Origin: Campylobacteraceae bacterium
GTDB lineage: Bacteria; Campylobacterota; Campylobacteria; Campylobacterales; Sulfurovaceae
Assembly: GCA_027066355.1 (NCBI GenBank)
Contig: JAMONW010000143.1
Location: 1 to 6,038 of the forward strand
Reading direction: 5' to 3'
DNA length: 6,038 nt
This document shows, in pieces, positions 1-5,802 of this stretch (its first letter is position 1; every line of letters begins with the position of its first letter). The notes under the pieces are model-generated. The model saw only the letters and a program-made list of their open reading frames with translations, searched no databases and was not told where the DNA came from. The translations under genes and the position numbers were made by a program.

Positions 1-863
1 TCGCTATATAGATAGTCTCGGCGTTCTTTGAATATTTGCTTAACCTTTACTAAATAGTCATAATCAAAAGCCTCTAATGCCCCATATTGGCTAAGAGTTG
101 GGGCGCTTAAGTATAGGTTTTGTGCAATTCTCTCAGCAGCTTTTATTAAATGCTCTGGCAAAATCATCCATCCAAGTCTTAGTCCAGGCATACAAAAATA
201 TTTTGAAAATCCATTAATTACAATTGCATTTTTGCTAAAATTTAGCGCACTTTTTGCCTCTTTGTCATACACTAAACCATGATACAGTTCATCTGAGATA
301 AAGCTAATCCCCTCACTATCGCAATACTCAATTAAATTTTGCAAACTCTCATTGCTATATAAATTGCCTGTTGGATTAGATGGGCTTGATATATGCAAAG
401 CCTTTAAGTCTCTACCCTCTAGGTGCTTTGGTGTTATTTCAAAATTTGTGCTACTATCAACACCAATTGCTTCAACTTTTGCATCTACCATAACACCAAA
501 ATTTTTATAACAAGGATACCCCGGATCACTTATTCCAAGAGTATCGCCACTCTCTAGCGTAAGCAAATATGCAATTAAAAAGGCATTGCTAGTTCCAGGA
601 GTTATTAAAATTAAATTTGGGTCAATCTCTAAATTATAATCCCTTTTATAGTGCATAGCAATCTTTTCTCTTAACTCTAAAAGTCCTAAAGTTTCTGTGT
701 AACCAAACTCTTCTTTAGTAATTGCTCTTTGCATTGCCTCTTGCACTTTTGGTGATGGTGCTAAATCGGGTTGCCCAATTTCAAAATGAATTGTATCGCT
801 ATATTTTTGCGCCTCTTTTACTAAATCCATAACTACAAATGAGCTAATTTTATTGTATCTCAT
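1..863 (-). CDS. Class I/II PLP-dependent aminotransferase (partial, 3' end outside window)
   Basis: This is a fold-type I aminotransferase of the aspartate aminotransferase-like group, transferring an amino group through pyridoxal phosphate in the cytoplasm. I read 287 residues from the reverse strand; about 90-100 C-terminal residues are missing beyond the left edge, judging by the usual length near 380. Visible landmarks are G90-T91 in a TPGTSNA phosphate-side turn, the DPGYPCY segment (113-119), N163 in SNPTG, D191 (pairs with the pyridine nitrogen) and Y194 in SDELYHG, the Schiff-base lysine K221 in NGFSKYF, and R229 in GLRLGW. The ATG was chosen because it overlaps the stop of the upstream DedA gene as ATGA (860-863), which suggests translational coupling; an AAGG lies about 13 nt upstream. 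The amino-acid substrate cannot be read from this: aspartate, aromatic or alanine type are all possible. The family call is firm. Confidence 0.93.
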   Translation of the reverse strand, partial: MRYNKISSFVVMDLVKEAQKYSDTIHFEIGQPDLAPSPKVQEAMQRAITKEEFGYTETLGLLELREKIAMHYKRDYNLEIDPNLILITPGTSNAFLIAYLLTLESGDTLGISDPGYPCYKNFGVMVDAKVEAIGVDSSTNFEITPKHLEGRDLKALHISSPSNPTGNLYSNESLQNLIEYCDSEGISFISDELYHGLVYDKEAKSALNFSKNAIVINGFSKYFCMPGLRLGWMILPEHLIKAAERIAQNLYLSAPTLSQYGALEAFDYDYLVKVKQIFKERRDYLYS

Positions 864-1411
864 CTCTTTTCAACAACCTTTAAATATTGCCAAATTCCAC
901 CACCTATTATAATTAGCGCAAGTGGTGCAAGGTATGGTTTATTTTTAATATAATTAAATATTGCAATTATTGCATCGCTAAAGTAGTATGCACTAAGTCC
1001 AATTGTTAGAACAAAAATAATTGAGGCAAAAAAGTTTAAAAATATAAACTTTTTAAAATCATACTTTCCAAGCCCCATAACAATTGGAATAAGAGTTTTT
1101 ACCCCATAAATAAATTTTTGAATAAATACAGCCAAATTGCCATATTTACGCATTAAAAGAGTTGTAATGGCTAATTTTCTTCTATATTTTTTAAGATACT
1201 TTTGAATATCCTTTTTTTGGTAACGCCCAAGATAAAATAAAAAATTATCACCCAAAAAGTTAAAAATAATTGCAACTACCATTGCAGTAGTTAAATCGAT
1301 TTTTCCTAAATATGCAAAAACTCCAGCAGTTGCTACAATTAAAAATGAGCCTCCAAAACTAAAAAATGCAATTGCTAAATATCCCCATGTTTCAATTGAG
1401 CTAAAATCCAT
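860..1411 (-). CDS. DedA family (VTT domain) inner-membrane protein
   Basis: A 183-residue polytopic membrane protein of the DedA/VTT family, which includes bacterial lipid-carrier transporters such as the undecaprenyl-phosphate translocase UptA; other members have roles in membrane homeostasis and drug or pH tolerance. Hydrophobic segments lie near residues 9-35, 41-62, 105-115 (re-entrant-like), 123-146 and 160-176. The family signature GD-x4-Y-x-GR is at G54, D55, Y60, G62, R63, followed by a very basic loop (66-80). The second half has the FIQKFIYGVKT segment (97-106-ish) where many DedA proteins have F-x-R-F-x-P-G-x-R, so lysines K99 and K105 replace the two arginines. From memory the same form occurs in Campylobacter. 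An AAGG at 1418-1421, 6 nt before the ATG, supports the start. It overlaps the aminotransferase by 4 bp. The transported substrate is unknown. Confidence 0.9.
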   Translation of the reverse strand: MDFSSIETWGYLAIAFFSFGGSFLIVATAGVFAYLGKIDLTTAMVVAIIFNFLGDNFLFYLGRYQKKDIQKYLKKYRRKLAITTLLMRKYGNLAVFIQKFIYGVKTLIPIVMGLGKYDFKKFIFLNFFASIIFVLTIGLSAYYFSDAIIAIFNYIKNKPYLAPLALIIIGGGIWQYLKVVEKR

Positions 1412-1417
1412 TAATAA

Positions 1418-1437
1418 CCTTTTTTAAGTGTATTATA
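1418..1437 (-). promoter_or_regulatory. Promoter (-10 TATAAT) and RBS of the dedA-aminotransferase pair
   Basis: On the reverse strand a perfect TATAAT lies at 1437-1432, 20 nt before the DedA ATG, with an AAGG Shine-Dalgarno at 1421-1418. The predicted start near 1425 gives a very short leader of about 14 nt. No good -35 box is present; the upstream sequence is AT-rich and also forms the weak hairpin at 1443-1466. This suggests the pair can be transcribed independently of the Hsp70-like gene upstream. Confidence 0.55.
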
Positions 1438-1442
1438 CCTGC

Positions 1443-1466
1443 ATATTTTAAAAATTCTTAAAATAT
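1443..1466. repeat. AT-only inverted repeat over the end of the Hsp70-like gene
   Basis: Perfect 9-bp arms ATATTTTAA (1443-1451) and TTAAAATAT (1458-1466) flank a 6-nt loop. The right arm contains the stop codon of the Hsp70-like gene. All pairs are A-T, so the hairpin is weak, and there is no clear U-tract after it in the leftward direction. It may aid termination or be chance in AT-rich DNA. Confidence 0.35.
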
Positions 1467-2687
1467 CTCTTTTGCTTTTAAAGCCAATCCATAGCCAACA
1501 CTAGAAAAAGCATTGGAATACTCTATTTTACTCTCATCAAAATATCTATAATATATTGCCCTAACTGCTGGTGTTAAGGTTGAGCCTCCTGTTAAAAAGA
1601 CTCTATCAATATCGCTATATGATGAATTTGCTCTCTTTAGTGCCTCTTGCATTGCTTTTTCTATCTCTTTTAATTCAAAATTAATAGAGTTATTAAACTG
1701 CTCTTTGCTTAAATTTAAACTAAATGGATTTGTAAAAAAACTCATATCAATTGTTGCTAAATCTATTTTAGAAAGCTCTATTTTGGCACCACTAATTGCT
1801 TCTATGAAGTCAAAATATAGCCTCTGTTCAATTAGCTCTATTAGCCTTTGTATCTTATCTTTCTCTTTAGACATAGAGTGTAACTTTTTAATGCTATTAA
1901 TAATCTCTACATCATACATGGTTTGAAACTTATGATACTCAGATAAATCAGCATAAAATCTACTATCAACACTAAGAGTTTTACCCATATTTACATATTT
2001 GCTATCTTTGCCTAAATAGTATGAAACATAATTTTGTATAATCTTTTTATCAAAGCTATTTCCACCAATATATACACCACTTGTAGAGAGTATATTTTTT
2101 TTATTGCCATTAATTTCAACTACTGTATAATCAGTAGTTCCCCCTCCAATATCTGCAATTAATATCTTTTGCTTTTTTTTGATATCTTTAGTGTATGTTA
2201 GTGCTGCTGCAATTGGTTCATACTCGAATATTACCTCTTTAAAACCGGCTAATTTAGCTGCACTTTCTAATCTTAATTGAGCCAACTTATCAAGCTCTTT
2301 TGAGTTATCATTAAAGTTTACAGGGCGCCCTAAAACAACTCTATTTATACTCTCTTTTGCCTCATTTTCTAATACTCTTTTAAAGCTCTTAAGTATAATA
2401 GCTATTAATTGGCTAATTGTATATGTTTTACCTTGTAGAGTTGTTTCAATCTCCTCTTTTGTTCCCAAAAATGACTTTAATGCCACAAAAAATCTTCCAA
2501 TCTCTCCAGCTTGTAAAGCATTAATAGCCTCTTGCCCTACACTAAAACTTCTCTCTTCAAAGTCATAAAAAAGCACACTTTTACTCTCAAGTAACCTCCC
2601 ATTAAGTGGAACCATTTTGATTTTATTATCTTTGACATAAGCAATTACAGAGTTTGTAGTTCCAAAATCAATTGCTGCAGATACCAT
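1458..2687 (-). CDS. yegD: YegD-type Hsp70-like ATPase without substrate-binding domain
   Basis: A 409-residue cytoplasmic actin/Hsp70-superfamily ATPase. Nucleotide motifs are in order: phosphate-1 DFGTTNS (7-13), the YegD-like VVLGRPVNF (117-125), connect-1 EPIAAAL (157-163), phosphate-2 ADIGGGTTDYT (178-188), IGGNSFDKK (207-215), AKIELS (301-306) and the adenosine motif VFLTGGST (363-370). The chain ends about 40 residues after that motif, so the peptide-binding domain and lid of DnaK are absent; E. coli YegD has this same layout at about 450 residues. A charged, probably helical stretch (262-292) fills the region where DnaK has subdomain IIB. An AGGG at 2695-2698, 7 nt upstream, and the immediate start of the ATPase fold support this ATG. 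It is transcribed divergently from the DUF808 gene. The client or partner is unknown; a chaperone role is only presumed from homology. Confidence 0.9.
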   Translation of the reverse strand: MVSAAIDFGTTNSVIAYVKDNKIKMVPLNGRLLESKSVLFYDFEERSFSVGQEAINALQAGEIGRFFVALKSFLGTKEEIETTLQGKTYTISQLIAIILKSFKRVLENEAKESINRVVLGRPVNFNDNSKELDKLAQLRLESAAKLAGFKEVIFEYEPIAAALTYTKDIKKKQKILIADIGGGTTDYTVVEINGNKKNILSTSGVYIGGNSFDKKIIQNYVSYYLGKDSKYVNMGKTLSVDSRFYADLSEYHKFQTMYDVEIINSIKKLHSMSKEKDKIQRLIELIEQRLYFDFIEAISGAKIELSKIDLATIDMSFFTNPFSLNLSKEQFNNSINFELKEIEKAMQEALKRANSSYSDIDRVFLTGGSTLTPAVRAIYYRYFDESKIEYSNAFSSVGYGLALKAKEIF

Positions 2688-2721
2688 AGCAAAACCCTAG
2701 AAAATTGAAATTAAGAGAGTG

Positions 2722-2730
2722 ATTATAACA
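2722..2730 (-). promoter_or_regulatory. Extended -10 promoter of the Hsp70-like gene
   Basis: The reverse strand reads TGTTATAAT at 2730-2722, a consensus extended -10 box (TGnTATAAT), about 35 nt before the ATG at 2687. Expected transcription start is near 2715. No matching -35 is seen at 16-18 nt; a TTGACA on this strand at 2772-2767 is 40 nt away and is too far to pair with this box. Confidence 0.65.
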
Positions 2731-2736
2731 TAATTA

Positions 2737-2766
2737 AATAGCAGATGCTAAACTTTTTTTGCTATT
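2737..2766. promoter_or_regulatory. TAGCA/TGCTA inverted-repeat cluster, candidate operator
   Basis: AATAGCA (2737-2743) and TGCTATT (2760-2766) form perfect 7-bp inverted arms 16 bp apart. A third half-site TGCTA (2746-2750) makes a tighter palindrome with the left arm, TAGCA-GA-TGCTA (2739-2750). The right arm overlaps the rightward -10 box and the left arm lies just upstream of the leftward one. This geometry would suit a regulator acting on both divergent promoters, but no regulator gene is in the window and AT-rich DNA gives such repeats by chance. Confidence 0.35.
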
Positions 2767-2768
2767 AT
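2760..2768 (+). promoter_or_regulatory. Extended -10 promoter of the DUF808 gene
   Basis: TGCTATTAT at 2760-2768 is an extended -10 box one base off consensus, preceded by a run of seven T (2754-2760). The start point would be near 2775, and the AAGG Shine-Dalgarno is at 2779-2782, 9 nt before the ATG, giving a short leader. Confidence 0.55.
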
Positions 2769-2791
2769 GTCAATAAAAAAGGTATATATTT

Positions 2792-3640
2792 ATGGCTTCA
2801 GGATTTTTTGCACTTTTAGATGATATTTCAATGCTAATGGATGATGTAGCAGCCCAAGCAAAACATGCTACTACCCAAACAGCGGGAGTTTTGGGTGATG
2901 ATTTGGCAGTAAATGCTGCAAAAGCTTCTACCTTTCCTCCATCAAGAGAGTTACCAGTGCTTTGGGCAATTACAAAAGGTTCATTTATAAATAAAATTAT
3001 AATTGTGCCTCTTATGTTGGCACTTAGTTTCTATTTTCCTAAGGCTATTGCACCTATTTTGCTTTTGGGTGCTGCATTTCTCTCTTATGAAGGTGCGCAT
3101 GGCATATGGGGTTGGCTTTTTCCTCATAATGAAAACTCTCCTAAAAAAAATTTAAGTGAAAAGGCAAAAATAAAATCTGCAATAATTACTGACTTTATTC
3201 TATCTATTGAAATTGTGCTAATTGCTCTTGCTTCTGTTGGAGATATAGATTTAACAAAAAAGGTGATAATTGTTTCATTTGTTGCAGTTGCAGCAACTAT
3301 TGGAGTTTATGGTTTAGTAGCATTAATTGTAAGACTTGATGATATTGGTTATGCAATTGCAAGAGCTGCAAAAGAGAACTCTTTTAAACAAAAATTTGGA
3401 TTAAAACTTGCAAGTTTATTGCCAATTATTGTAAAAATATTAAGTATTGTAGGTGTAATTGCAATGCTTTTAGTAGCAGGTGGAATTTTGATGCATAAAC
3501 TCCCAATTTTACACCAAATTGCACACTACAACCATACACCTACACTAATGGCAGAACTAATTAGCGCCCTACTCTTAGGTGCTGTGCTAATGCTTATAAT
3601 TGATGGAAGCAAAGCTATTCTTAGAAAAATAGGTGTTTAA
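2792..3640 (+). CDS. yedI: YedI/DUF808 family inner-membrane protein
   Basis: A 282-residue polytopic membrane protein matching E. coli YedI (DUF808) over its whole length, including segments I recall from that protein: LLDDI (8-12), TAGVLGDDL (30-38), RELPVLWAITKGS (52-64), INKIIIVPL (66-74), YEGAHG (99-104), TDFILSIEIV (133-142), TIGVYGLVALIVRLDDIGY (169-187) and KILSIVGVIAMLLVAGGI (215-232). Likely membrane spans are near 68-84, 86-104, 134-150, 157-180, 209-232 and 253-271. The amphipathic N-terminal 50 residues carry conserved acidic pairs (D10-D11, D17-D18, D36-D37). No enzymatic motif is known for the family and its function is not established. It is transcribed alone or read into the next gene 85 bp downstream, which has its own promoter. 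Confidence 0.92.
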   Translation: MASGFFALLDDISMLMDDVAAQAKHATTQTAGVLGDDLAVNAAKASTFPPSRELPVLWAITKGSFINKIIIVPLMLALSFYFPKAIAPILLLGAAFLSYEGAHGIWGWLFPHNENSPKKNLSEKAKIKSAIITDFILSIEIVLIALASVGDIDLTKKVIIVSFVAVAATIGVYGLVALIVRLDDIGYAIARAAKENSFKQKFGLKLASLLPIIVKILSIVGVIAMLLVAGGILMHKLPILHQIAHYNHTPTLMAELISALLLGAVLMLIIDGSKAILRKIGV

Positions 3641-3687
3641 TGTTTTTATAAAAGATTATTATACTTCACAAATAAAACACTAAAATA

Positions 3688-3696
3688 TGCTATAAT
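3688..3696 (+). promoter_or_regulatory. Extended -10 promoter of the thioredoxin-lipoprotein operon
   Basis: TGCTATAAT at 3688-3696 is a perfect extended -10 box. Transcription would start near 3703, with an AAGG Shine-Dalgarno at 3715-3718, 7 nt before the ATG at 3726. No -35 box is evident. It lies in the 85-bp gap after the DUF808 gene. Confidence 0.65.
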
Positions 3697-3725
3697 TTGA
3701 TAAATAAATTAAAAAAGGTATTTTA

Positions 3726-4397
3726 ATGAAAAAAATTATTGCAATTTTTATGGTTTTATCAATTTTTCTATTTGGTGCAGAGGCAAACAAAGAGATATTT
3801 AAGATGAAAACTGTAGATGGGAAAGAGCTTACTATTAAAGGAACAGATGCTGGAATGGTGGTTTCACCATATGAGGGTAAGATTGTATTTATTGAGTTTT
3901 GGGGAACTTGGTGTGGTCCTTGTTTGTTAAGTATTCCTCATCATGAGGCAATGCAAGAAAAATATAAAGATAAATTAAGAATTATTGCTATTGAAACAAC
4001 ACCAGATGTTACTAATAAAGAGCTTTTAGAGTTTAAAAATAACCCTAGCAAAGCTATTGATATGAGCAAAGTTCAGTGGTTTTTAGATAATAAAGCAAAA
4101 AGCCCACAAGCAAAAGCTTATTTCCAAAAGCCTGTAAAAGATTTAGAAGATTTTAAAAAATCTGGTAAAAAGATAACTTATGATATGGTTTCAAGCAAAG
4201 AGGCAGGAGATTTTATTAATTATGTAGCACAAAGAGCTAGATGGCAAGGTGGTATTCCATTTTTAATTGCACTTAAGCCAAATGGAGATGTGCTAGATAT
4301 TGTTCAAGGTATGCCAACAGAGGATAGATTAGAAGCAATCATAAAATTAGGTTTAAATCCAAAGAAAAACAAAATAGAAACTAATAGCACAAAATAG
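3726..4397 (+). CDS. Exported TlpA/ResA-like thioredoxin-fold protein (WCGPC)
   Basis: A 223-residue periplasmic thiol-disulfide oxidoreductase. The signal peptide is residues 1-20: basic MKK, a hydrophobic core, and an A18-x-A20 cleavage site. The redox centre W62-C63-G64-P65-C66 sits in a TlpA-like FWGTWCGPC context after IVFIEF. The cis-proline is P178 in GGIPFLIALKPNGDVL. About 112 residues separate C66 from P178, some 45 more than usual for TlpA/ResA proteins; the extra part (about 95-170) is lysine-rich and probably helical. There are no cysteines other than C63 and C66 in the chain. Family members reduce periplasmic disulfides, for example in cytochrome c maturation, or protect cell-envelope thiols; which applies here is not shown. 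It is followed after 9 bp by a lipoprotein gene that contains four exported cysteines, a plausible substrate. Confidence 0.9.
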   Translation: MKKIIAIFMVLSIFLFGAEANKEIFKMKTVDGKELTIKGTDAGMVVSPYEGKIVFIEFWGTWCGPCLLSIPHHEAMQEKYKDKLRIIAIETTPDVTNKELLEFKNNPSKAIDMSKVQWFLDNKAKSPQAKAYFQKPVKDLEDFKKSGKKITYDMVSSKEAGDFINYVAQRARWQGGIPFLIALKPNGDVLDIVQGMPTEDRLEAIIKLGLNPKKNKIETNSTK

Positions 4398-4401
4398 GAG
4401 G
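4396..4401 (+). promoter_or_regulatory. Strong Shine-Dalgarno fused to the upstream stop codon
   Basis: AGGAGG at 4396-4401 shares its first two bases with the TAG stop of the thioredoxin gene (4395-4397) and lies 5 nt before the lipoprotein ATG. A terminating ribosome would sit on this site, so coupled translation of the two genes is likely. Confidence 0.75.
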
Positions 4402-4406
4402 CTATT

Positions 4407-4901
4407 ATGAAAATTTCATTTGGCTTAATTTTAGCCATACTTTTTTTAACAAATTGTGCTAATACTACACATAGATATCCAACAAAAGTTAATAGACTTT
4501 TAGGGACTAATGCCAATTTAAGCACAACAGCTCTTTCTAATGAAGGAACACTTTGTGCATATAAGCCAAGTTCCAATATTTTGGTTCTTAAATACTATCC
4601 TCTATCTAAATCTTGTGCATCATCTTCGGCATATAGTTGGAAATTAAATGGTATAGATATAAAAAATGAAAATCAAAAAATAGTTGTTAATAGCTACTCA
4701 ATTTATAAAAAAAACAACTCTCCAATTGCTACAGCAGATTGTGCTGGAGCTGGTGTTAGGGTAAAAAGAGTTACAACTCAAACTCCAAATACACTGCTAT
4801 ATTGGGGAGATGCAAAATTGGCAACAATCTCACCAAATAGAGATATGCAGTGCTTTAAAAAGTTAGGTGGTAAATATATTCATACCAAACCTTTAGATTA
4901 A
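4407..4901 (+). CDS. Small putative lipoprotein of unknown function
   Basis: A 164-residue protein that I do not recognise. Residues 1-16 form a lipoprotein-type signal (MKIS, then a hydrophobic core) ending in LTNC with C17 as the probable lipidated cysteine. Asparagine at -1 is atypical for a lipobox, where G, A or S is usual, so non-lipidated export is possible. Alanine at +2 would favour outer-membrane sorting by the E. coli rule. The mature part is polar, rich in S, T, N and K, and looks beta-rich. It has four cysteines, C50, C70, C112 and C149, enough for two disulfides. Its close coupling to the upstream exported thioredoxin suggests the two act together, perhaps with the thioredoxin handling these disulfides; that is inference. 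The start is fixed by a consensus AGGAGG 5 nt upstream. Confidence 0.75.
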   Translation: MKISFGLILAILFLTNCANTTHRYPTKVNRLLGTNANLSTTALSNEGTLCAYKPSSNILVLKYYPLSKSCASSSAYSWKLNGIDIKNENQKIVVNSYSIYKKNNSPIATADCAGAGVRVKRVTTQTPNTLLYWGDAKLATISPNRDMQCFKKLGGKYIHTKPLD

Positions 4902-4937
4902 GTGTAGTTTGATAAATTAAATATAAACTGCACTTAA
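4898..4937. terminator. Inverted repeat across the convergent gene ends, likely two-way terminator
   Basis: Arms TTAAGTGTAGTTT (4898-4910) and AAACTGCACTTAA (4925-4937) pair over 13 positions with a single non-Watson-Crick pair, a U-G wobble in the rightward RNA and a C-A mismatch in the leftward RNA. A further ATA/TAT pairing inside the 14-nt loop extends it. The arms carry the stop codon of the lipoprotein gene and the last codons of amrB. Neither side has a clear U-tract, so this is not a textbook intrinsic terminator, but its position between facing genes fits a termination or RNA 3'-end role. Confidence 0.55.
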
Positions 4938-5717
4938 ATAGCCAACTACATTTGACTTATCTTCTGTAATATCTGCACTTGTTCTATAGTCTAAGATTAG
5001 AGGCTCTAAGTTTAACTCAATAGAGCTTTTAGTAATTGCTTTAACTCCTACTATTCCACACGCTTCACAGCCTGTATCAAGTAGGGGGATACTCTTTTTC
5101 TTTATACCTTGAATGCATATTGCATCGAGTAGATTTGCTTTATCTAATGTATGAAAATGGCTTAAATCGGTGCTAATTACAACAGAAGTTAAACTATCTT
5201 CTAAAAGCCAAGTTATAAGTTTTGCTAAATAGTTATAATCTACATCTCCATAAATTAACTCAATAACCTCAACATCACCTTGATAGTGTGCAATAAAAGG
5301 CATTTGGGTTTCTGTGCTATGCTCTAATTGATGAGCTTTTGGCACAAAACCAATATTAAAATCAGTTGAGATAACTTTTAAATAGTCTAAATCTACTTTT
5401 AAATTTTTAATTGGAGTTTGATAATACTCAAAATTACTAGCACTTATACCTTTAAAATATACATGATGGCTAGGACCAATTATAACAACCCTTTTAACTT
5501 TACGATTTGCCAAAACTCTATGTGCAAAATTGGCACTAAAGCCACTATAAATATACCCTGCATGTGGAGAAATAATAGCTTTTGGCTTTAGACTTAATTT
5601 ATCTTTTATATCTGCTTTGCTATCTAAAGCACCATTAAAAATATTTATTAACTCTTCAATCTCTCTTTTTGTAGCTGGATAAAACTTTCCAGCATTTTCA
5701 GCTACTCTTATACTCAT
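4917..5717 (-). CDS. amrB: AmmeMemoRadiSam system protein B (Memo family)
   Basis: A 266-residue Memo-family protein, related in fold to the LigB class III extradiol dioxygenases. Conserved stretches are ISPHAGYIYSG (49-59, H52), IGPSHHVYFKG (80-90, H84/H85), EHSTETQMPF (132-141), ISTDLSHFH (181-189, D184, H187) and DTGCEACGIVG (214-224, C220). H52, H84, H187 and C220 correspond to the metal-site residues of human MEMO1, so a metal centre is probably kept. I chose the ATG at 5717 rather than an in-frame one at 5822: it has AGGAG 5 nt upstream, the family fold begins right after it (MSIRVAENAGKFYP), and the extra 35 codons would run through intergenic hairpins. Its upstream neighbour is amrS, the usual partner. 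The reaction of the system is not settled; the third usual member, an AMMECR1-domain protein, is not in the window. Confidence 0.92.
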   Translation of the reverse strand: MSIRVAENAGKFYPATKREIEELINIFNGALDSKADIKDKLSLKPKAIISPHAGYIYSGFSANFAHRVLANRKVKRVVIIGPSHHVYFKGISASNFEYYQTPIKNLKVDLDYLKVISTDFNIGFVPKAHQLEHSTETQMPFIAHYQGDVEVIELIYGDVDYNYLAKLITWLLEDSLTSVVISTDLSHFHTLDKANLLDAICIQGIKKKSIPLLDTGCEACGIVGVKAITKSSIELNLEPLILDYRTSADITEDKSNVVGYLSAVYI

Positions 5718-5722
5718 TTTAA

Positions 5723-5747
5723 CTCCTTTATTTTGCTTTGCAAAATA
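5723..5747 (-). promoter_or_regulatory. Hairpin immediately before the amrB Shine-Dalgarno
   Basis: On the leftward RNA, 8-bp arms TATTTTGC/GCAAAATA (5747-5740 with 5736-5729) enclose an AAA loop and end one base before AGGAG (5727-5723), which is 5 nt from the amrB ATG. The Shine-Dalgarno decides the start. The hairpin could stabilise the mRNA 5' end or tune ribosome access. Confidence 0.5.
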
Positions 5748-5762
5748 GCTATTAGTGATTAG

Positions 5763-5768
5763 TTTATA
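5763..5768 (-). promoter_or_regulatory. Weak candidate -10 box for amrB
   Basis: TATAAA on the reverse strand at 5768-5763 is a plausible -10 box 46 nt before the amrB ATG. There is no upstream TG; a TTGAAC in the second hairpin lies 15 nt upstream, a poor spacing. It would matter only if the terminator-like hairpin at 5803-5832 stops transcription from amrS. Confidence 0.25.
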
Positions 5769-5772
5769 GATT

Positions 5773-5802
5773 GCTTGAACAAAGTTCAAGCTTTCATTTT
5801 TT
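5773..5802 (+). terminator. Hairpin with U-tract in the rightward direction
   Basis: Perfect 8-bp arms GCTTGAAC (5773-5780) and GTTCAAGC (5784-5791) with an AAA loop are followed by TTTCATTTTTT (5792-5802). The form fits a rho-independent terminator for rightward RNA, although no rightward gene lies just upstream; it could stop antisense transcription or simply be part of the repeat. Confidence 0.4.

Noticed and set aside
1705..1926. Rightward open frame inside the Hsp70-like gene
   Set aside because: It is antisense to a well-supported coding region, has no ribosome binding site or recognisable protein features, and is explained by the AT-rich complement.
2767..2772. TTGACA on the reverse strand as a -35 box for the Hsp70-like gene
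   Set aside because: It is 40 nt from the TATAAT box, far from the 16-18 nt needed, and no good -10 lies at the right distance.
3608..3618. AGCAAAGCT in the DUF808 gene, and again near 4048 in the thioredoxin gene, as further copies of the intergenic hairpin family
   Set aside because: The arms are only 3-4 bp and both are in-frame Ser-Lys-Ala codons, so codon use explains them.
3644..3653. TTTTATAAAA palindrome after the DUF808 gene as a terminator
   Set aside because: All A-T, with no loop of useful size and no U-tract; chance is the better explanation.
4304..4576. Leftward open frame across the thioredoxin-lipoprotein junction
   Set aside because: It is antisense to two supported genes and the junction is explained by the AGGAGG start of the lipoprotein gene.
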